From Pseudomonadota bacterium (lineage in GTDB: Bacteria; Pseudomonadota; Alphaproteobacteria; Micavibrionales; UBA2020), in contig JAEXMB010000070.1 in assembly GCA_023444705.1 (NCBI GenBank), forward strand, positions 1-33,549: a stretch of 33,549 bases of DNA, written 5' to 3'. Positions within the stretch are counted from its first letter, which is position 1; the number at the start of each line of letters is the position of its first letter. The translations under genes were made by a program, and so were the position numbers. Positions 9,170 to 17,111 of the stretch are shown piece by piece. The notes under the pieces were generated by a model that had not been told where the DNA came from, made no database searches, and was given only the letters and a program-made list of their open reading frames with translations.

Positions 9170-9778
9170 CTAGACCGCCTTGCGCGCCTTGAGCGCGGTC
9201 GACAGCGTGCCGTCGTCGAGATGGTCGATCTGCCCGCCGATGGGCACGCCGTGCGCCAGCTGGCTGATGATGACATGGCTACCCTGCAGGTGGTCGGCGA
9301 TGTAATGTGCCGTGGTCTGGCCGTCGATGGTGGCGTTGAGCGCCATGATGACCTCGCGCACGGGCGGTGCTTCGGCACTCTGCGCGTGTGTGCGGTTGAT
9401 CAGCTGGGGGATGGCCAGATCGTCGGGGCCGATGCCGTCAAGGGCCGACAGCGTGCCGCCCAGAACATGATAGCGGCCGCGAAACGCGCCGCTTTTCTCG
9501 ATCGCCCACAAATCGGCGACGTCTTCGACCACGCAGATCACGCCGCCGTCGCGCGAGGTATCGGTGCAGATATGGCAGGGGCTGACGGTATCGAGGTTGT
9601 GGCACTGTGCGCATTCGCAAATGACGTCGACGGCGCGCGTCATGCTGTGCGCCAGCGGCAACATCAGCGCCTCGCGGTTTTTGAGCAGATGCAGGGCAAC
9701 GCGGCGCGCGCTGCGCGGGCCAAGGCCGGGCAGGCGGCTGATAAGCTTGATCAGATGTTCGATGTCGCTGCCGATCAT
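9170..9778 (-). CDS. recR: Recombination protein RecR
   Basis: A 202-residue component of the RecFOR pathway that helps load RecA at gaps and stalled forks. An N-terminal helix-hairpin-helix is seen in ISRLPGLGPRSARRVALHLL (13-32). A four-cysteine zinc finger follows (Cys56, Cys59, Cys68, Cys71). The Toprim domain has ICVVEDVADLWAIE and HVLGGTLSALDGIGPDDL. The frame stays open upstream to 9952, but MIGSDIEHLIKL at 9778 matches the normal RecR N-terminus and length, so I place the start there despite a weak ribosome binding site. It is the second gene of a compact minus-strand run. No dnaX is adjacent, unlike in many bacteria. Confidence 0.95.
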   Translation of the reverse strand: MIGSDIEHLIKLISRLPGLGPRSARRVALHLLKNREALMLPLAHSMTRAVDVICECAQCHNLDTVSPCHICTDTSRDGGVICVVEDVADLWAIEKSGAFRGRYHVLGGTLSALDGIGPDDLAIPQLINRTHAQSAEAPPVREVIMALNATIDGQTTAHYIADHLQGSHVIISQLAHGVPIGGQIDHLDDGTLSTALKARKAV

Positions 9779-9818
9779 GTCAGAAACCGTTGTTGTTCGC
9801 GCGTGAATGAAGATGCGA

Positions 9819-10589
9819 TTATAGCGTAATCCCGTCGCCGAAAATATACTCTTTTTGTGCGCCGTGCGCGCGCAACAACGGCACAGTCGCCGCCACCATT
9901 GCGGCGGGTCCGGCCAGATAGACCGCAAAGGCAGAAAGGTCGGGCAGGTCATGCACGACGGCGGGGCCGATCATGCCGCTGCGCAGGGCGGGGGCGCTGC
10001 CTTCGGTCACGGGGTGATAGCTGCTCAGGCGGCCGAGCGCCACCTGCTGTTGCCAGTGGTCGTGCAGGTACAACTGGGTGCTATGCGCCACGCCCCAATA
10101 AAGATGGCAACCCGGTGCTGCCTGTGCGCGTGCGGCGACGATGCTGGCCATTGGTGCGATCCCTACGCCCCCGGCCAGCAACACCAGCGGGCGCGCCTGA
10201 GCATGCGCGGGCACGCAGCTGCCTGCCGGATGGCCGAGTGCGACTTCGGCGTCTTGCGCCAGCTGCGCCAGTGCATGGCTGAGCCCGTGGCCTGTATCGC
10301 GCACATGCAGGTCGACATATGCGTCTTGCGGCGCGCTGGCGATGGAATAGGGGCGCAACGGGGCTTGCGCGTCGTGGGGCAAGCCAAGCGTGGTATATTG
10401 CCCGCTGGTGAACTGCCAGGGCGCTACCGCAGCACTGATGCCGTGCGGGCGTGCAAAACGCAACTGCCAGACATCAGGCGCGAGCAGGCTGCGCGCCAGC
10501 AGGCGGCTGCGATAGGGCAGGTCTTGCGCATGCGCGGGTGTCGCTGGATGCAGGGTGTCGGCGGTGCTGTTCACGATCGTCACTGGCAA
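9819..10589 (-). CDS. FAD/NAD(P)-dependent oxidoreductase, ferredoxin reductase-like
   Basis: A flavoprotein reductase of about 256 residues. An N-terminal FAD-binding barrel carries the RPYSIAS signature, which contacts the flavin and its phosphates. The nucleotide-binding domain carries LLAGGVGIAPMASIV, followed by a C-terminal VYLAGPAAMVAATVPLL as in ferredoxin-NADP+ reductases and related phenol hydroxylase/CDP-deoxyglucose reductases. No 2Fe-2S cluster motif is present, so it must pass electrons to a separate partner that I cannot identify. The start is uncertain: TTG at 10589 and GTG at 10583 are both possible and neither has a clear ribosome binding site. It lies 40 bases upstream of recR and just after a terminator, so it probably opens the recR-dapE transcription unit. 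Confidence 0.75.
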   Translation of the reverse strand: MPVTIVNSTADTLHPATPAHAQDLPYRSRLLARSLLAPDVWQLRFARPHGISAAVAPWQFTSGQYTTLGLPHDAQAPLRPYSIASAPQDAYVDLHVRDTGHGLSHALAQLAQDAEVALGHPAGSCVPAHAQARPLVLLAGGVGIAPMASIVAARAQAAPGCHLYWGVAHSTQLYLHDHWQQQVALGRLSSYHPVTEGSAPALRSGMIGPAVVHDLPDLSAFAVYLAGPAAMVAATVPLLRAHGAQKEYIFGDGITL

Positions 10590-10592
10590 AGT

Positions 10593-10629
10593 TCAAAAAC
10601 CAAGCGCCCGACCGGAGATGGTCGGGCGC
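10593..10629 (-). terminator. Rho-independent terminator after the LPD7-domain gene
   Basis: A perfect 10-base-pair stem (10604-10613 with 10620-10629, GCGCCCGACC/GGTCGGGCGC) has a 6-base loop. On the minus strand it is followed by a T-rich run (TTGGTTTTTG). It ends the transcript from the gene at 10669-11469, before the oxidoreductase gene. Confidence 0.85.
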
Positions 10630-10668
10630 ATCGGAAATATAGGTTTTAAAGCCTGAAAAGTCGAGCTT

Positions 10669-11469
10669 TTAGGGCGCAGGCGGCGCCGGAGGATTGTTTT
10701 TGGGGCCTTCCAGCAACAGTGGTTTTGCAGGGCCTTCAAGTTTTTTGGCAAATTTGGTGCCTGCCGCGGGCTCGTCTTTCACTTCGGTGAATTCGGCGTC
10801 GATGATGTCATCGTTTGTGGCACGTTGCGCACCGGTTTTAACCGGCAGGAACGACGATTTGACCCCGGCTTCTTCGGTTGCGGGCTGTTCGTTCTTGCGG
10901 TTCTGGTAGTCCTTGAAAGCATTAAGCGCGGCTTCGCTGGGCGTATGGTTGGTCACGGCAAGGCCGTATTTTTGCGCGGCGAGCCACAGCATATCTTTTT
11001 CGGCATCGCTGCCGTTGACCTCAACGGTCTTCCAGCCGCGCGCAAAGGCAGTCAGGGCAATATCGTCGGCGGTTTCGTGCGTCAGCGGGTTGGCTTTTGC
11101 TTGTTTGTTGGTCAGGCCGATGAATTCATTGCCATTGTGATTGACATACGCGAATTCACCGCCGAATTTTGATTTGATCAGGAAGACGCCGGGCAATTTT
11201 TTCATTTGCTCGACTTCTTCGATGTTGCTGATGCCTGCGGCGAACTCGATAGATTGCGGATTGGCGTCTTTCCACATCCGCGCGAATGTCTGCATGGTTT
11301 CGGGGGCGATGAAGTTCGACAGGTTTTGTTCAGCCCATTTTTCGCGCCATTCCTCGCGGGTACGGGCGGCGCGTTCTTGTGCGGCTTTACGTTCAGCCTC
11401 GGCCTGCTTGGCTTCGCGGTCGACGAAGCTTTCTTCCTGTGTCTGGCTTTGTTCTGCGGCTTCAGTCAT
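10669..11469 (-). CDS. Stand-alone LPD7-domain protein
   Basis: A 266-residue soluble protein. Residues 10-50 are very charged (Glu/Lys/Arg/Ala-rich) and probably helical or coiled-coil. The central part (about 88-182) resembles LPD7, a 'large polyvalent protein' domain usually found in relaxases and other conjugation or mobile-element proteins: DDIALTAFARGWKTVEVNGS followed by MLWLAAQKYGLAV and a TPSEAALNAF helix. The C-terminus is Pro/Lys-rich and looks disordered, with four prolines among the last six residues. No relaxase or nuclease domain is fused to it. The start has GGGGA 6 bases upstream. The gene sits between terminators among housekeeping genes, so it could be a mobile-element remnant or a domesticated DNA-associated protein. 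The domain call is by pattern recognition. Confidence 0.65.
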   Translation of the reverse strand: MTEAAEQSQTQEESFVDREAKQAEAERKAAQERAARTREEWREKWAEQNLSNFIAPETMQTFARMWKDANPQSIEFAAGISNIEEVEQMKKLPGVFLIKSKFGGEFAYVNHNGNEFIGLTNKQAKANPLTHETADDIALTAFARGWKTVEVNGSDAEKDMLWLAAQKYGLAVTNHTPSEAALNAFKDYQNRKNEQPATEEAGVKSSFLPVKTGAQRATNDDIIDAEFTEVKDEPAAGTKFAKKLEGPAKPLLLEGPKNNPPAPPAP

Positions 11470-11546
11470 GCGTTATCCCCACATAGCGCTGATAAATCGT
11501 GATGCCCTATCATACAAAATACCATAATAAACTTCAAGGTATCTTT

Positions 11547-11561
11547 AAATAGTCACTATTT
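11547..11561. promoter_or_regulatory. 15-base palindrome in the gap between lolA and the LPD7 gene
   Basis: AAATAGTCACTATTT is a palindrome of two 7-base arms around one base. It sits in an AT-rich gap upstream of the LPD7-domain gene and just past the end of lolA. It could be an operator for the downstream gene. It has no T tract, so it is not an obvious terminator. Confidence 0.3.
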
Positions 11562-11574
11562 ATCAGGTATTTAG

Positions 11575-12210
11575 TTAGTTGTATCCACGGTCGCGGCGTT
11601 TGGGATCGTAGTAGTGGAAGGTGTCGTTGTCCAGGCTGATTCCCTCCGCGATATCAAAGAGTTCGACCTGCGTGACGCTGCCCTGCGGGTCGCGGATCAG
11701 CCAGGTCTTGAGCTGCAGGCGCGCGCCTTGCGTCAGGCCGATGGTCAGGCTGCCGGCCCCCGCGTCCTTGGCCTGCACCAGCGTGACCATCAGCAGGCCG
11801 TTTTCGCTGCGCACGTCCGTCACCTTGATGTCGCCGCCAAGGGTGATTTTCTCGCGCAGGAAGAAATCGGCCAGCGAATGGCTGATGGGGGCGTTTGATG
11901 TCTCGCGCATCTGGCCGTCGTAGTAATAGATGAAACGGCCGTCGGCGACGATGAAATCGCTGACGGGGGTGGCGTAGTCAAAGCGCATGCGGCCCGGTCG
12001 CTTGAGCAGGAAATCGCCATTGGTCTGCGTGCCGTCGGGCGCGGTCTGCACGAACTTGGCGCGCAGGGTGCGCAGGTTTTGCAGGTAATCCTGCACGGCG
12101 GCAAGGCTGGCCTGCGCGTCCGATACAGGCGCGCTCTGTGCCTGAGCCTGCATGGGCAGGGCTGCGGCGATCAGGATGGTCAGCAGGGCGGCAAACAGGC
12201 GCGTGAACAT
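11575..12210 (-). CDS. lolA: Outer-membrane lipoprotein carrier protein LolA family
   Basis: A periplasmic chaperone of 211 residues that ferries lipoproteins from the LolCDE complex to the outer membrane. A Sec signal peptide covers about residues 1-24, ending in MQAQAQ. The mature part has the LolA pattern: LQNLRTLRAKFVQTAPDG, GDFLLKRPGRMRFDYATP, then FIVADGRFIYYYDGQMRE and LADFFLREKITLGGD. It ends in IAEGISLDNDTFHYYDPK as in alphaproteobacterial LolA homologues. The ATG at 12210 has GAGG 8 bases upstream. It lies near ftsK, an order common in Proteobacteria. The outer-membrane receptor LolB is not in the window. Confidence 0.9.
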   Translation of the reverse strand: MFTRLFAALLTILIAAALPMQAQAQSAPVSDAQASLAAVQDYLQNLRTLRAKFVQTAPDGTQTNGDFLLKRPGRMRFDYATPVSDFIVADGRFIYYYDGQMRETSNAPISHSLADFFLREKITLGGDIKVTDVRSENGLLMVTLVQAKDAGAGSLTIGLTQGARLQLKTWLIRDPQGSVTQVELFDIAEGISLDNDTFHYYDPKRRDRGYN

Positions 12211-12307
12211 GGCAAAGCCTCGTGAAGGTAAAAACAGCGACAGGACATGGATGACACGCCATGATATACGCCAGCCCTGCGCAAAAAGAAACCGGCGTGT
12301 GAGAGGA

Positions 12308-13036
12308 CTAACGGTTGATCTCGCCCTGCAGATCCATGAATTTTTTCATGAAATCATGGGCTTGATCGGTCGTGGTGATGCCGCTGGCGCCATTAAGGCG
12401 CACGGCGATTTCAATGGGGTGCCCCTTGGCGAGCAACGTGCCGGTGGCGCCGACAGTCTGAAAGGGCTGTCCGTCCGCGCTCAGGTACTGGCTGAAGGTT
12501 GTCATCAGCGCATGCGTGCTGCGCGTGACCTCGGTTGACAGTTCGGGGTCTTTTACGGTGTCGCCGCTCTGGCGCAGCGGGTCGGCGGCCAGCATCCAGA
12601 CCGGCAGGTTGAGTGCTGCATATTCGCGATAGCTTGGCGCGCGCCAGTCAAGGTATTGCGCGCTCGAGCCATGTGCTACCGCGTCTTCTATCTTGTGCGG
12701 CCACAGGATGATGCCGATCGTGGGCACGCGGCCTTCGCGCGCCATCGGGTTGCCCGGATTGGCGATGCTCTCGCAGGGCATGAACAGGCCGAGCAGATGT
12801 TCGTCGCCCTTGTGCGCCAGCGCGCGGCGGATGAGGTCGAGCATCGCGCCCTGCTGGCGGTTGCTCTGGTCGGCAAAGCACATGCCCTCGGGTATTTCAA
12901 AACGCAGGCGGTCCTCGCCCACGGTGACGAACAGCGTGCGTGTTTTATCCGCCGCAGGATCGGGCTTGTCGGCCAGCGCGGGTGCGGCGATGACAAGCGT
13001 GGCCAGCAGAATTGCGATGATGCGCTTAGGTGCCAT
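12308..13036 (-). CDS. Secreted protein of unknown function downstream of ftsK
   Basis: A 242-residue protein with a clear Sec signal peptide (MAPKRIIAILLATLVIAAPALA). The frame is open further upstream, but the ATG at 13036 places the signal peptide at the N-terminus. This start lies inside the last codons of ftsK (11-base overlap), so translation is probably coupled. The mature protein has two cysteines (Cys53, Cys88) that could form a disulfide in the periplasm. Segments such as TLFVTVGEDRLRFEIPEGMC and GRVPTIGIILWPHKIED show mixed alpha/beta character but no catalytic motif that I recognise. The overlap with ftsK and position before lolA hint at an envelope role, but no function can be stated. 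Confidence 0.7.
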   Translation of the reverse strand: MAPKRIIAILLATLVIAAPALADKPDPAADKTRTLFVTVGEDRLRFEIPEGMCFADQSNRQQGAMLDLIRRALAHKGDEHLLGLFMPCESIANPGNPMAREGRVPTIGIILWPHKIEDAVAHGSSAQYLDWRAPSYREYAALNLPVWMLAADPLRQSGDTVKDPELSTEVTRSTHALMTTFSQYLSADGQPFQTVGATGTLLAKGHPIEIAVRLNGASGITTTDQAHDFMKKFMDLQGEINR

Positions 13037-15479
13037 AGTCGCCCACAAGGATGTCGCGCTTGCCCACATGGTTGGCGGCAGACACCAGTCCTTCTTTTTC
13101 CATGCGCTCGACGATGCGTGCGGCACGGTTGTAGCCGATTTGCAAGTGACGCTGGATGAACGAGGTCGAGACTTTGCGCTCGCGCAGCACGATGGCCACG
13201 GCCTGGTCGTAAAGCGCGTCGGCCTCGCCGCCGCCCCCGCCGCCATAGCCGCCTTCGCCGCCGCCCTCGTCGTTGCCTTCGGTGACGCCGTCGATGTAGT
13301 TGGGCTGTTCCTGCGATTTCAGGTGCGTAACGACTTTTTCAACTTCGCTGTCCGAGCAGAAGGGGCCATGCACGCGGCCGATGCGACCGCCTGCGGCCAT
13401 ATAGAGCATGTCACCCTGGCCCAGCAACTGTTCGGCCCCGCCATCACCAAGAATGGTGCGGCTGTCGATCTTGCTGGTGACCTGGAAAGAAATGCGCGTT
13501 GGGAAGTTCGCCTTGATGACGCCGGTGATGACGTCGACCGAAGGGCGCTGTGTCGCCATGATGAGGTGGATGCCCGCAGCACGCGCCATCTGCGCCAGAC
13601 GCTGGATGGCGTTTTCGACTTCCTTGCCCGCGACCAGCATGAGGTCGGCAAACTCGTCGACGATGACGACGATATAAGGCAGGTCGACAAGCGCAATGGG
13701 CTGTTCTTCGTAGACGGGCTTGCCGGTGTCGGCGTCAAATCCGGTCTGCACCTTGTGCATCAGCACTTCGCCCGCGTCGCGCGCGGCACGGATGCGCTCG
13801 TTGAAGCCGTCGATGTTGCGCACGCCAAGCTTGGACATGGCGCGGTAGCGGTCTTCCATCTCGCCCACGGCCCACTTGAGCGCGGTGACGGCACGGTGCG
13901 GTTCGGTCACGACGGGCGTGAGCAGGTGGGGAATGTCGTCATAGACCGACAGTTCAAGCATCTTCGGGTCGATCATGATAAAGCGGCATTGCTGCGGGCT
14001 GAGCTTGTAGAGCAGCGAGAGGATCATCGTGTTGACCGCAACCGATTTACCCGAGCCGGTGGTCCCCGCCACCAGCAGGTGGGGCATCTTGGCAAGGTCG
14101 GCGATGACGGGCTCGCCGCCGATGTTTTTGCCCAGCACCAGCGGCAGGCGCGCCTTGCTGGCGGCATAGTCGTTGGAGGCCAGAAGCTCTTTGAGGTAAA
14201 CCGTCTCGCGCTTGGCGTTGGGCAGCTCGATGCCGATCGCATTCTTGCCTGCGACGGCGGCGATGCGCGCCGATACGGCGCTCATGGAGCGCGCGATATC
14301 GTCGGCAAGGCCGACCACGCGGCTGGTCTTGGTGCCGGGTGCGGGCTCCATTTCATACAACGTGACGATCGGGCCGGGGGAGACTTTGAGGATGTCACCC
14401 TGCACGCCGAAGTCGCCAAGGGTGGCTTGCAGCATCTCGGCATTCTTTTGCAACGCACCTTCGTCAAGGCGCGCCTGTCCGCCTGCGGGCGGATCGCCGA
14501 GGAAGTCAAGCGGCGGGAACTGCCATTCGTCGTCCGATGCGCGCAGTGCCAGTTTCTTTTGCTTTTCTTCCTTGACGGCGGGCTTGGCCTTTTCGGCGCG
14601 CGGTGCGATCACAGGTTTGACGCGGCCGGTCAGGCTTGGGCGGGCGGGGGGTTCGTCTTCCTCCTCCTCGTCATCCTGTGCTTCGTCTTCGTCTTCATCA
14701 TCGGCTTCTACCTGCATGCGGCGGGGGCGCAAGGGGCGCACGCGCGCGACTTCGGCGGTGCTGGCCTCGCGGTGCCAGCGGCGAAAGCGCGCAAGAGTCA
14801 CGCGCACATGGTGCATGGCGGTGAAGACAATATCGCGCAGGCGCGCAAAGACATTGCGCCATTCAGCCGCGCTCAGGCCCAGCGCCGCGCCATAGGAAAA
14901 GGCAAAGATCACGGCGGCGGTCGATGCGACGAAGACATAGGCCATCGTGCCAAGCCAGCCCTGCACGTATTGGCCAAGTGCGGTAAAGATCAGCGTGCCC
15001 GCACTGCCGCCCAGATAAGCGCCGTGGCCCCAGCTGTCAAACGAGGGAATGCGCGCCAGCACGATCGCGCCTGTCAGCACGCTGACCAGCAGCAATGTGA
15101 TCTTGCCGCCCATTTGCGTCAGCGGCAAACGCTTGATGACGCGATAGCCCCAGACCAAAAACGCGACGGCGATGAAATAGCTCGCGGCCCCCAGCGTTTG
15201 CAACAGCAGGTCCGACAGGTAAGCGCCACCGGCGCCCAGCCAGTTGTTGATGGCAACGCTGTCTTCGCCCGCGGTGGTGTTGAAGGACGGATCTGCGGGG
15301 TGGTAGCTCAGCAAGGCCGCAGCCAGCAAGCCGCCAAGGGTGGCCAGTGTCGCGCCATACAGGTCGGTCAGGCGGTGTGCGAGAAACTGCTGCGCTTTGG
15401 CGGGCAACAGCGGCGTTTTCTTGTGGCGTGATGAAATGGCAAGCTTGCGCGATTTTCCGCGTGACAAGAAAGCGAACAT
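13026..15479 (-). CDS. ftsK: DNA translocase FtsK
   Basis: An 817-residue septal DNA pump that clears chromosome ends during division and activates XerCD at dif. The N-terminal domain has about four to five membrane segments (residues 40-200). A linker (about 230-330) includes an Asp/Glu tract at 260-277. The alpha/beta motor has Walker A GTTGSGKS (472-479), Walker B VVIVDEFAD (604-612) and the MATQRPSVDVITGVIKANFP segment. A Gly-rich run (739-751) leads to the gamma winged-helix domain, with STSFIQRHLQIGYNRAA and VGKRDIL near the end, which reads KOPS orientation sequences. The ATG at 15479 with GGAGGA upstream was chosen over an open extension to 15680, because the extension lacks family similarity. 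The linker is short compared with E. coli FtsK. Confidence 0.95.
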   Translation of the reverse strand: MFAFLSRGKSRKLAISSRHKKTPLLPAKAQQFLAHRLTDLYGATLATLGGLLAAALLSYHPADPSFNTTAGEDSVAINNWLGAGGAYLSDLLLQTLGAASYFIAVAFLVWGYRVIKRLPLTQMGGKITLLLVSVLTGAIVLARIPSFDSWGHGAYLGGSAGTLIFTALGQYVQGWLGTMAYVFVASTAAVIFAFSYGAALGLSAAEWRNVFARLRDIVFTAMHHVRVTLARFRRWHREASTAEVARVRPLRPRRMQVEADDEDEDEAQDDEEEEDEPPARPSLTGRVKPVIAPRAEKAKPAVKEEKQKKLALRASDDEWQFPPLDFLGDPPAGGQARLDEGALQKNAEMLQATLGDFGVQGDILKVSPGPIVTLYEMEPAPGTKTSRVVGLADDIARSMSAVSARIAAVAGKNAIGIELPNAKRETVYLKELLASNDYAASKARLPLVLGKNIGGEPVIADLAKMPHLLVAGTTGSGKSVAVNTMILSLLYKLSPQQCRFIMIDPKMLELSVYDDIPHLLTPVVTEPHRAVTALKWAVGEMEDRYRAMSKLGVRNIDGFNERIRAARDAGEVLMHKVQTGFDADTGKPVYEEQPIALVDLPYIVVIVDEFADLMLVAGKEVENAIQRLAQMARAAGIHLIMATQRPSVDVITGVIKANFPTRISFQVTSKIDSRTILGDGGAEQLLGQGDMLYMAAGGRIGRVHGPFCSDSEVEKVVTHLKSQEQPNYIDGVTEGNDEGGGEGGYGGGGGGEADALYDQAVAIVLRERKVSTSFIQRHLQIGYNRAARIVERMEKEGLVSAANHVGKRDILVGDYGT

Positions 15480-15500
15480 GTCGTGTGAATCCTCCCTCGG

Positions 15501-15523
15501 GGCGCACATATGCGATGTGCGCC
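15501..15523 (-). promoter_or_regulatory. Perfect inverted repeat in the ftsK leader
   Basis: GGCGCACAT (15501-15509) and ATGTGCGCC (15515-15523) form a 9-base-pair stem with a 5-base loop. It lies about 20 bases before the ftsK start and next to its ribosome binding site. No T tract follows on the minus strand. It could be an operator or an mRNA hairpin affecting ftsK expression. It does not match the alphaproteobacterial LexA box (GAAC-N7-GAAC). Confidence 0.45.
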
Positions 15524-15591
15524 TGAAACCCTTTTTAAAACCCGTTTTCAGTCTAGCGGATCGTGGATGAAAAGGCAAAGCGCACGGGGTG

Positions 15592-15619
15592 AAAAAACCG
15601 CGGCAGAGCGCGCTTTTTT
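15592..15619. terminator. Probable terminator between the DUF423 gene and ftsK
   Basis: A run of six A (15592-15597) and a run of six T (15614-15619) flank CGCG/CGCG arms with a C-C mismatch and a 6-base loop. The structure can fold on either strand. It ends the minus-strand operon that finishes with the DUF423 gene at 15625, leaving ftsK with its own promoter. Confidence 0.6.
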
Positions 15620-15624
15620 GCGGC

Positions 15625-15993
15625 TCAGGCTGCGTCGGGGGCGCTGTGTCTGCCCGCCATCGCGGCGTGGAGCGCAACAAACAGCCATGCCAGCATCAAC
15701 AGCGTGCCGCCCACAGGTGTGGCATGCGCCGCCACGGGGCAGGACAGCAGGTATTTGAGCATGATCGCACCGCTGAACAACAGCACGCCTGCGGCAAGGC
15801 ACAGCCGCGCGGCCAGCGCGATGCGGCCCGCAGGCTGCCAGCACACCAGCACGGCGGCATGGATCAGTGCGTAAATGGCGGCTGTTTTTACCATATCGGC
15901 GCCATAGGCGTCGCTCAGCGCATGGCTGGCCGCGGCCCCTGCCGCAACACCTGCCGCGCCATAAAACGCGCCTGTCAGCTGCCAGAAATTCAT
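15625..15993 (-). CDS. DUF423 family small membrane protein (YgdD-like)
   Basis: A 122-residue inner-membrane protein with four hydrophobic segments. The N-terminus MNFWQLTGAFYGAAGVAAGA followed by ASHAL matches the DUF423 pattern (family members usually show G(A/L)xGAHAL). Middle segments include YALIHAAVLVC and LLFSGAIMLKYLLS, and the C-terminus has TPVGGTLLMLAWLFVAL. The ATG at 15993 was chosen because it gives the normal family N-terminus; the frame is open to 16029. The function of the family is unknown. It is the last gene of a four-gene minus-strand operon, 13 bases after the small protein gene. Confidence 0.85.
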   Translation of the reverse strand: MNFWQLTGAFYGAAGVAAGAAASHALSDAYGADMVKTAAIYALIHAAVLVCWQPAGRIALAARLCLAAGVLLFSGAIMLKYLLSCPVAAHATPVGGTLLMLAWLFVALHAAMAGRHSAPDAA

Positions 15994-16006
15994 GACGGTG
16001 CCGGGC

Positions 16007-16192
16007 TTATTTGCCGTCGCCGATATCAAGCACCCCGTTGGGATCTTGTTCGAGCAGGTCGGCCACCTGTTCGTAAACGGCGGCGTTGTCGTTCATCTGC
16101 TCGGCCAAGGGCTGGTTTTGCGCGCCGACGTTGCGGAAAAACGTGGCCGCGTCGCGCAGCAGCTTGGCGCCGAGTTGTGCGTAAGTCGCCAT
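16007..16192 (-). CDS. Small conserved protein of unknown function (61 aa)
   Basis: A 61-residue soluble, mostly helical protein (MATYAQLGAKLLRDAATFF at the start; NDNAAVYEQVADLLEQDP near the end). I chose the ATG at 16192, which has AGGATG about 10 bases upstream, over the one at 16204, which lacks a usable ribosome binding site. It is tucked between the HExxH gene and the DUF423 gene with short gaps, so it is almost certainly translated from the same message. Similar short proteins with an 'NVGxQN...MxxNAAVYEQVADLxExDPxG' pattern occur in other alphaproteobacteria as far as I recall, without an assigned function. The regular helix suggests oligomerisation. Confidence 0.7.
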   Translation of the reverse strand: MATYAQLGAKLLRDAATFFRNVGAQNQPLAEQMNDNAAVYEQVADLLEQDPNGVLDIGDGK

Positions 16193-16226
16193 GTTGAAAA
16201 ACATCCTGTTGAGCGTGGAATGGCAA

Positions 16227-17111
16227 TCATCTGCCGAATTTCAGGCTATCATTCCCCGACGGCTTTGAATACGGCAAAGTATCGTCGTATTCGATTACGG
16301 AAAGCCTGTCGAAATGCATCTCTGCGGTTTGCGCGACGCGGAGCAATGTCTGTGCCGTTTTGGTGTGGTCGTCGCCCAGATAGGCGCTGTCGCGGCTGTC
16401 GGGCAACAGGCCGGGCAGCAATTCGATGTCGACCGCAAGGTGCAGGGTGCCTTCAAACGCGCTCTGTTTCATGGGGCGCAGGGTATTGCCCTCCTGCATG
16501 ACACGGATCTGGTTGATCAGGTCGGTGTCGTATTTGCCAAAGCGGGTGGCCTGCAGCAACCAGAATACGTCATGCATGACGGCCTGTTTTTGCGCCGTCG
16601 TTTGCGCCGCTGTCCAGGCTTGCGCCTGTTCGTGATAAAGCTCCTGCATTTCCGGCGGCAGCTTGCCCGCGATCATCGCAAAGCCTTCGTTGCGTACGCT
16701 GGCATCGGGGCTGTCGAGGATGGCGCAGAAATGATGGGTGAAGGCGTCGCCTTCCTTCAGCCGCATGCGCGCAACGCCAAGGCGCGCCATATCCTCGCCA
16801 TAGGCATCGGGGAAGTACACAGGCTGGTAGGCATGACGCATTTCGTGCAGCAAAACGCCCGCCAGTGCCGCGTCGCTGACATGGGGCGACAGGCTGATGG
16901 CGCACACACTGCCCGAACGCTGGCACAGGCCGTAAGTATCGCCCATCTGGCGGTTGAAAGAGATCGTCAGTTCGCTTACGCCGTTGCGGCGCAGATCGGC
17001 GGCCTGCTCCATGATCGCCTTGCCCATCGGCATGCGCATCATCAGTGCGGTGATGCGCAGGATGCGCGCCTTGTCGTCCTCGCTGGCGGGCAGGGTGAGG
17101 GTGATGGTCAT
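16227..17111 (-). CDS. Putative zinc metallopeptidase (HEMRH), DUF6782-like
   Basis: A 294-residue cytoplasmic protein (no signal peptide). It contains LLHEMRHAYQ with His89, Glu90 and His93 forming a HExxH zinc-binding site, preceded by a beta-edge segment VCAISLSPHVSD as in many gluzincin-type peptidases. A third ligand is not obvious; Glu or Asp residues in AYGEDMARLG or RNEGFAM are candidates. It resembles proteins annotated as DUF6782 putative metallopeptidases, though I cannot confirm this. The start ATG overlaps the stop of the membrane-protein gene upstream (ATGA at 17108-17111), so the two are coupled. That suggests a membrane partner for the peptidase. Confidence 0.65.
   Translation of the reverse strand: MTITLTLPASEDDKARILRITALMMRMPMGKAIMEQAADLRRNGVSELTISFNRQMGDTYGLCQRSGSVCAISLSPHVSDAALAGVLLHEMRHAYQPVYFPDAYGEDMARLGVARMRLKEGDAFTHHFCAILDSPDASVRNEGFAMIAGKLPPEMQELYHEQAQAWTAAQTTAQKQAVMHDVFWLLQATRFGKYDTDLINQIRVMQEGNTLRPMKQSAFEGTLHLAVDIELLPGLLPDSRDSAYLGDDHTKTAQTLLRVAQTAEMHFDRLSVIEYDDTLPYSKPSGNDSLKFGR

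Noticed and set aside
9779..9952. An N-terminal extension of RecR
   Set aside because: The added 58 residues have no RecR similarity, overlap the oxidoreductase gene's end, and the family's normal start fits at 9778.
12693..15431. A 912-codon open frame on the plus strand opposite ftsK
   Set aside because: It is the antisense shadow of a GC-rich gene. The translation is Arg/His/Gly-rich without domains, while the minus strand gives a complete FtsK.
15480..15680. An N-terminal extension of FtsK
   Set aside because: It crosses a palindrome and a terminator-like hairpin, and lacks FtsK similarity; the ATG at 15479 has a strong ribosome binding site.
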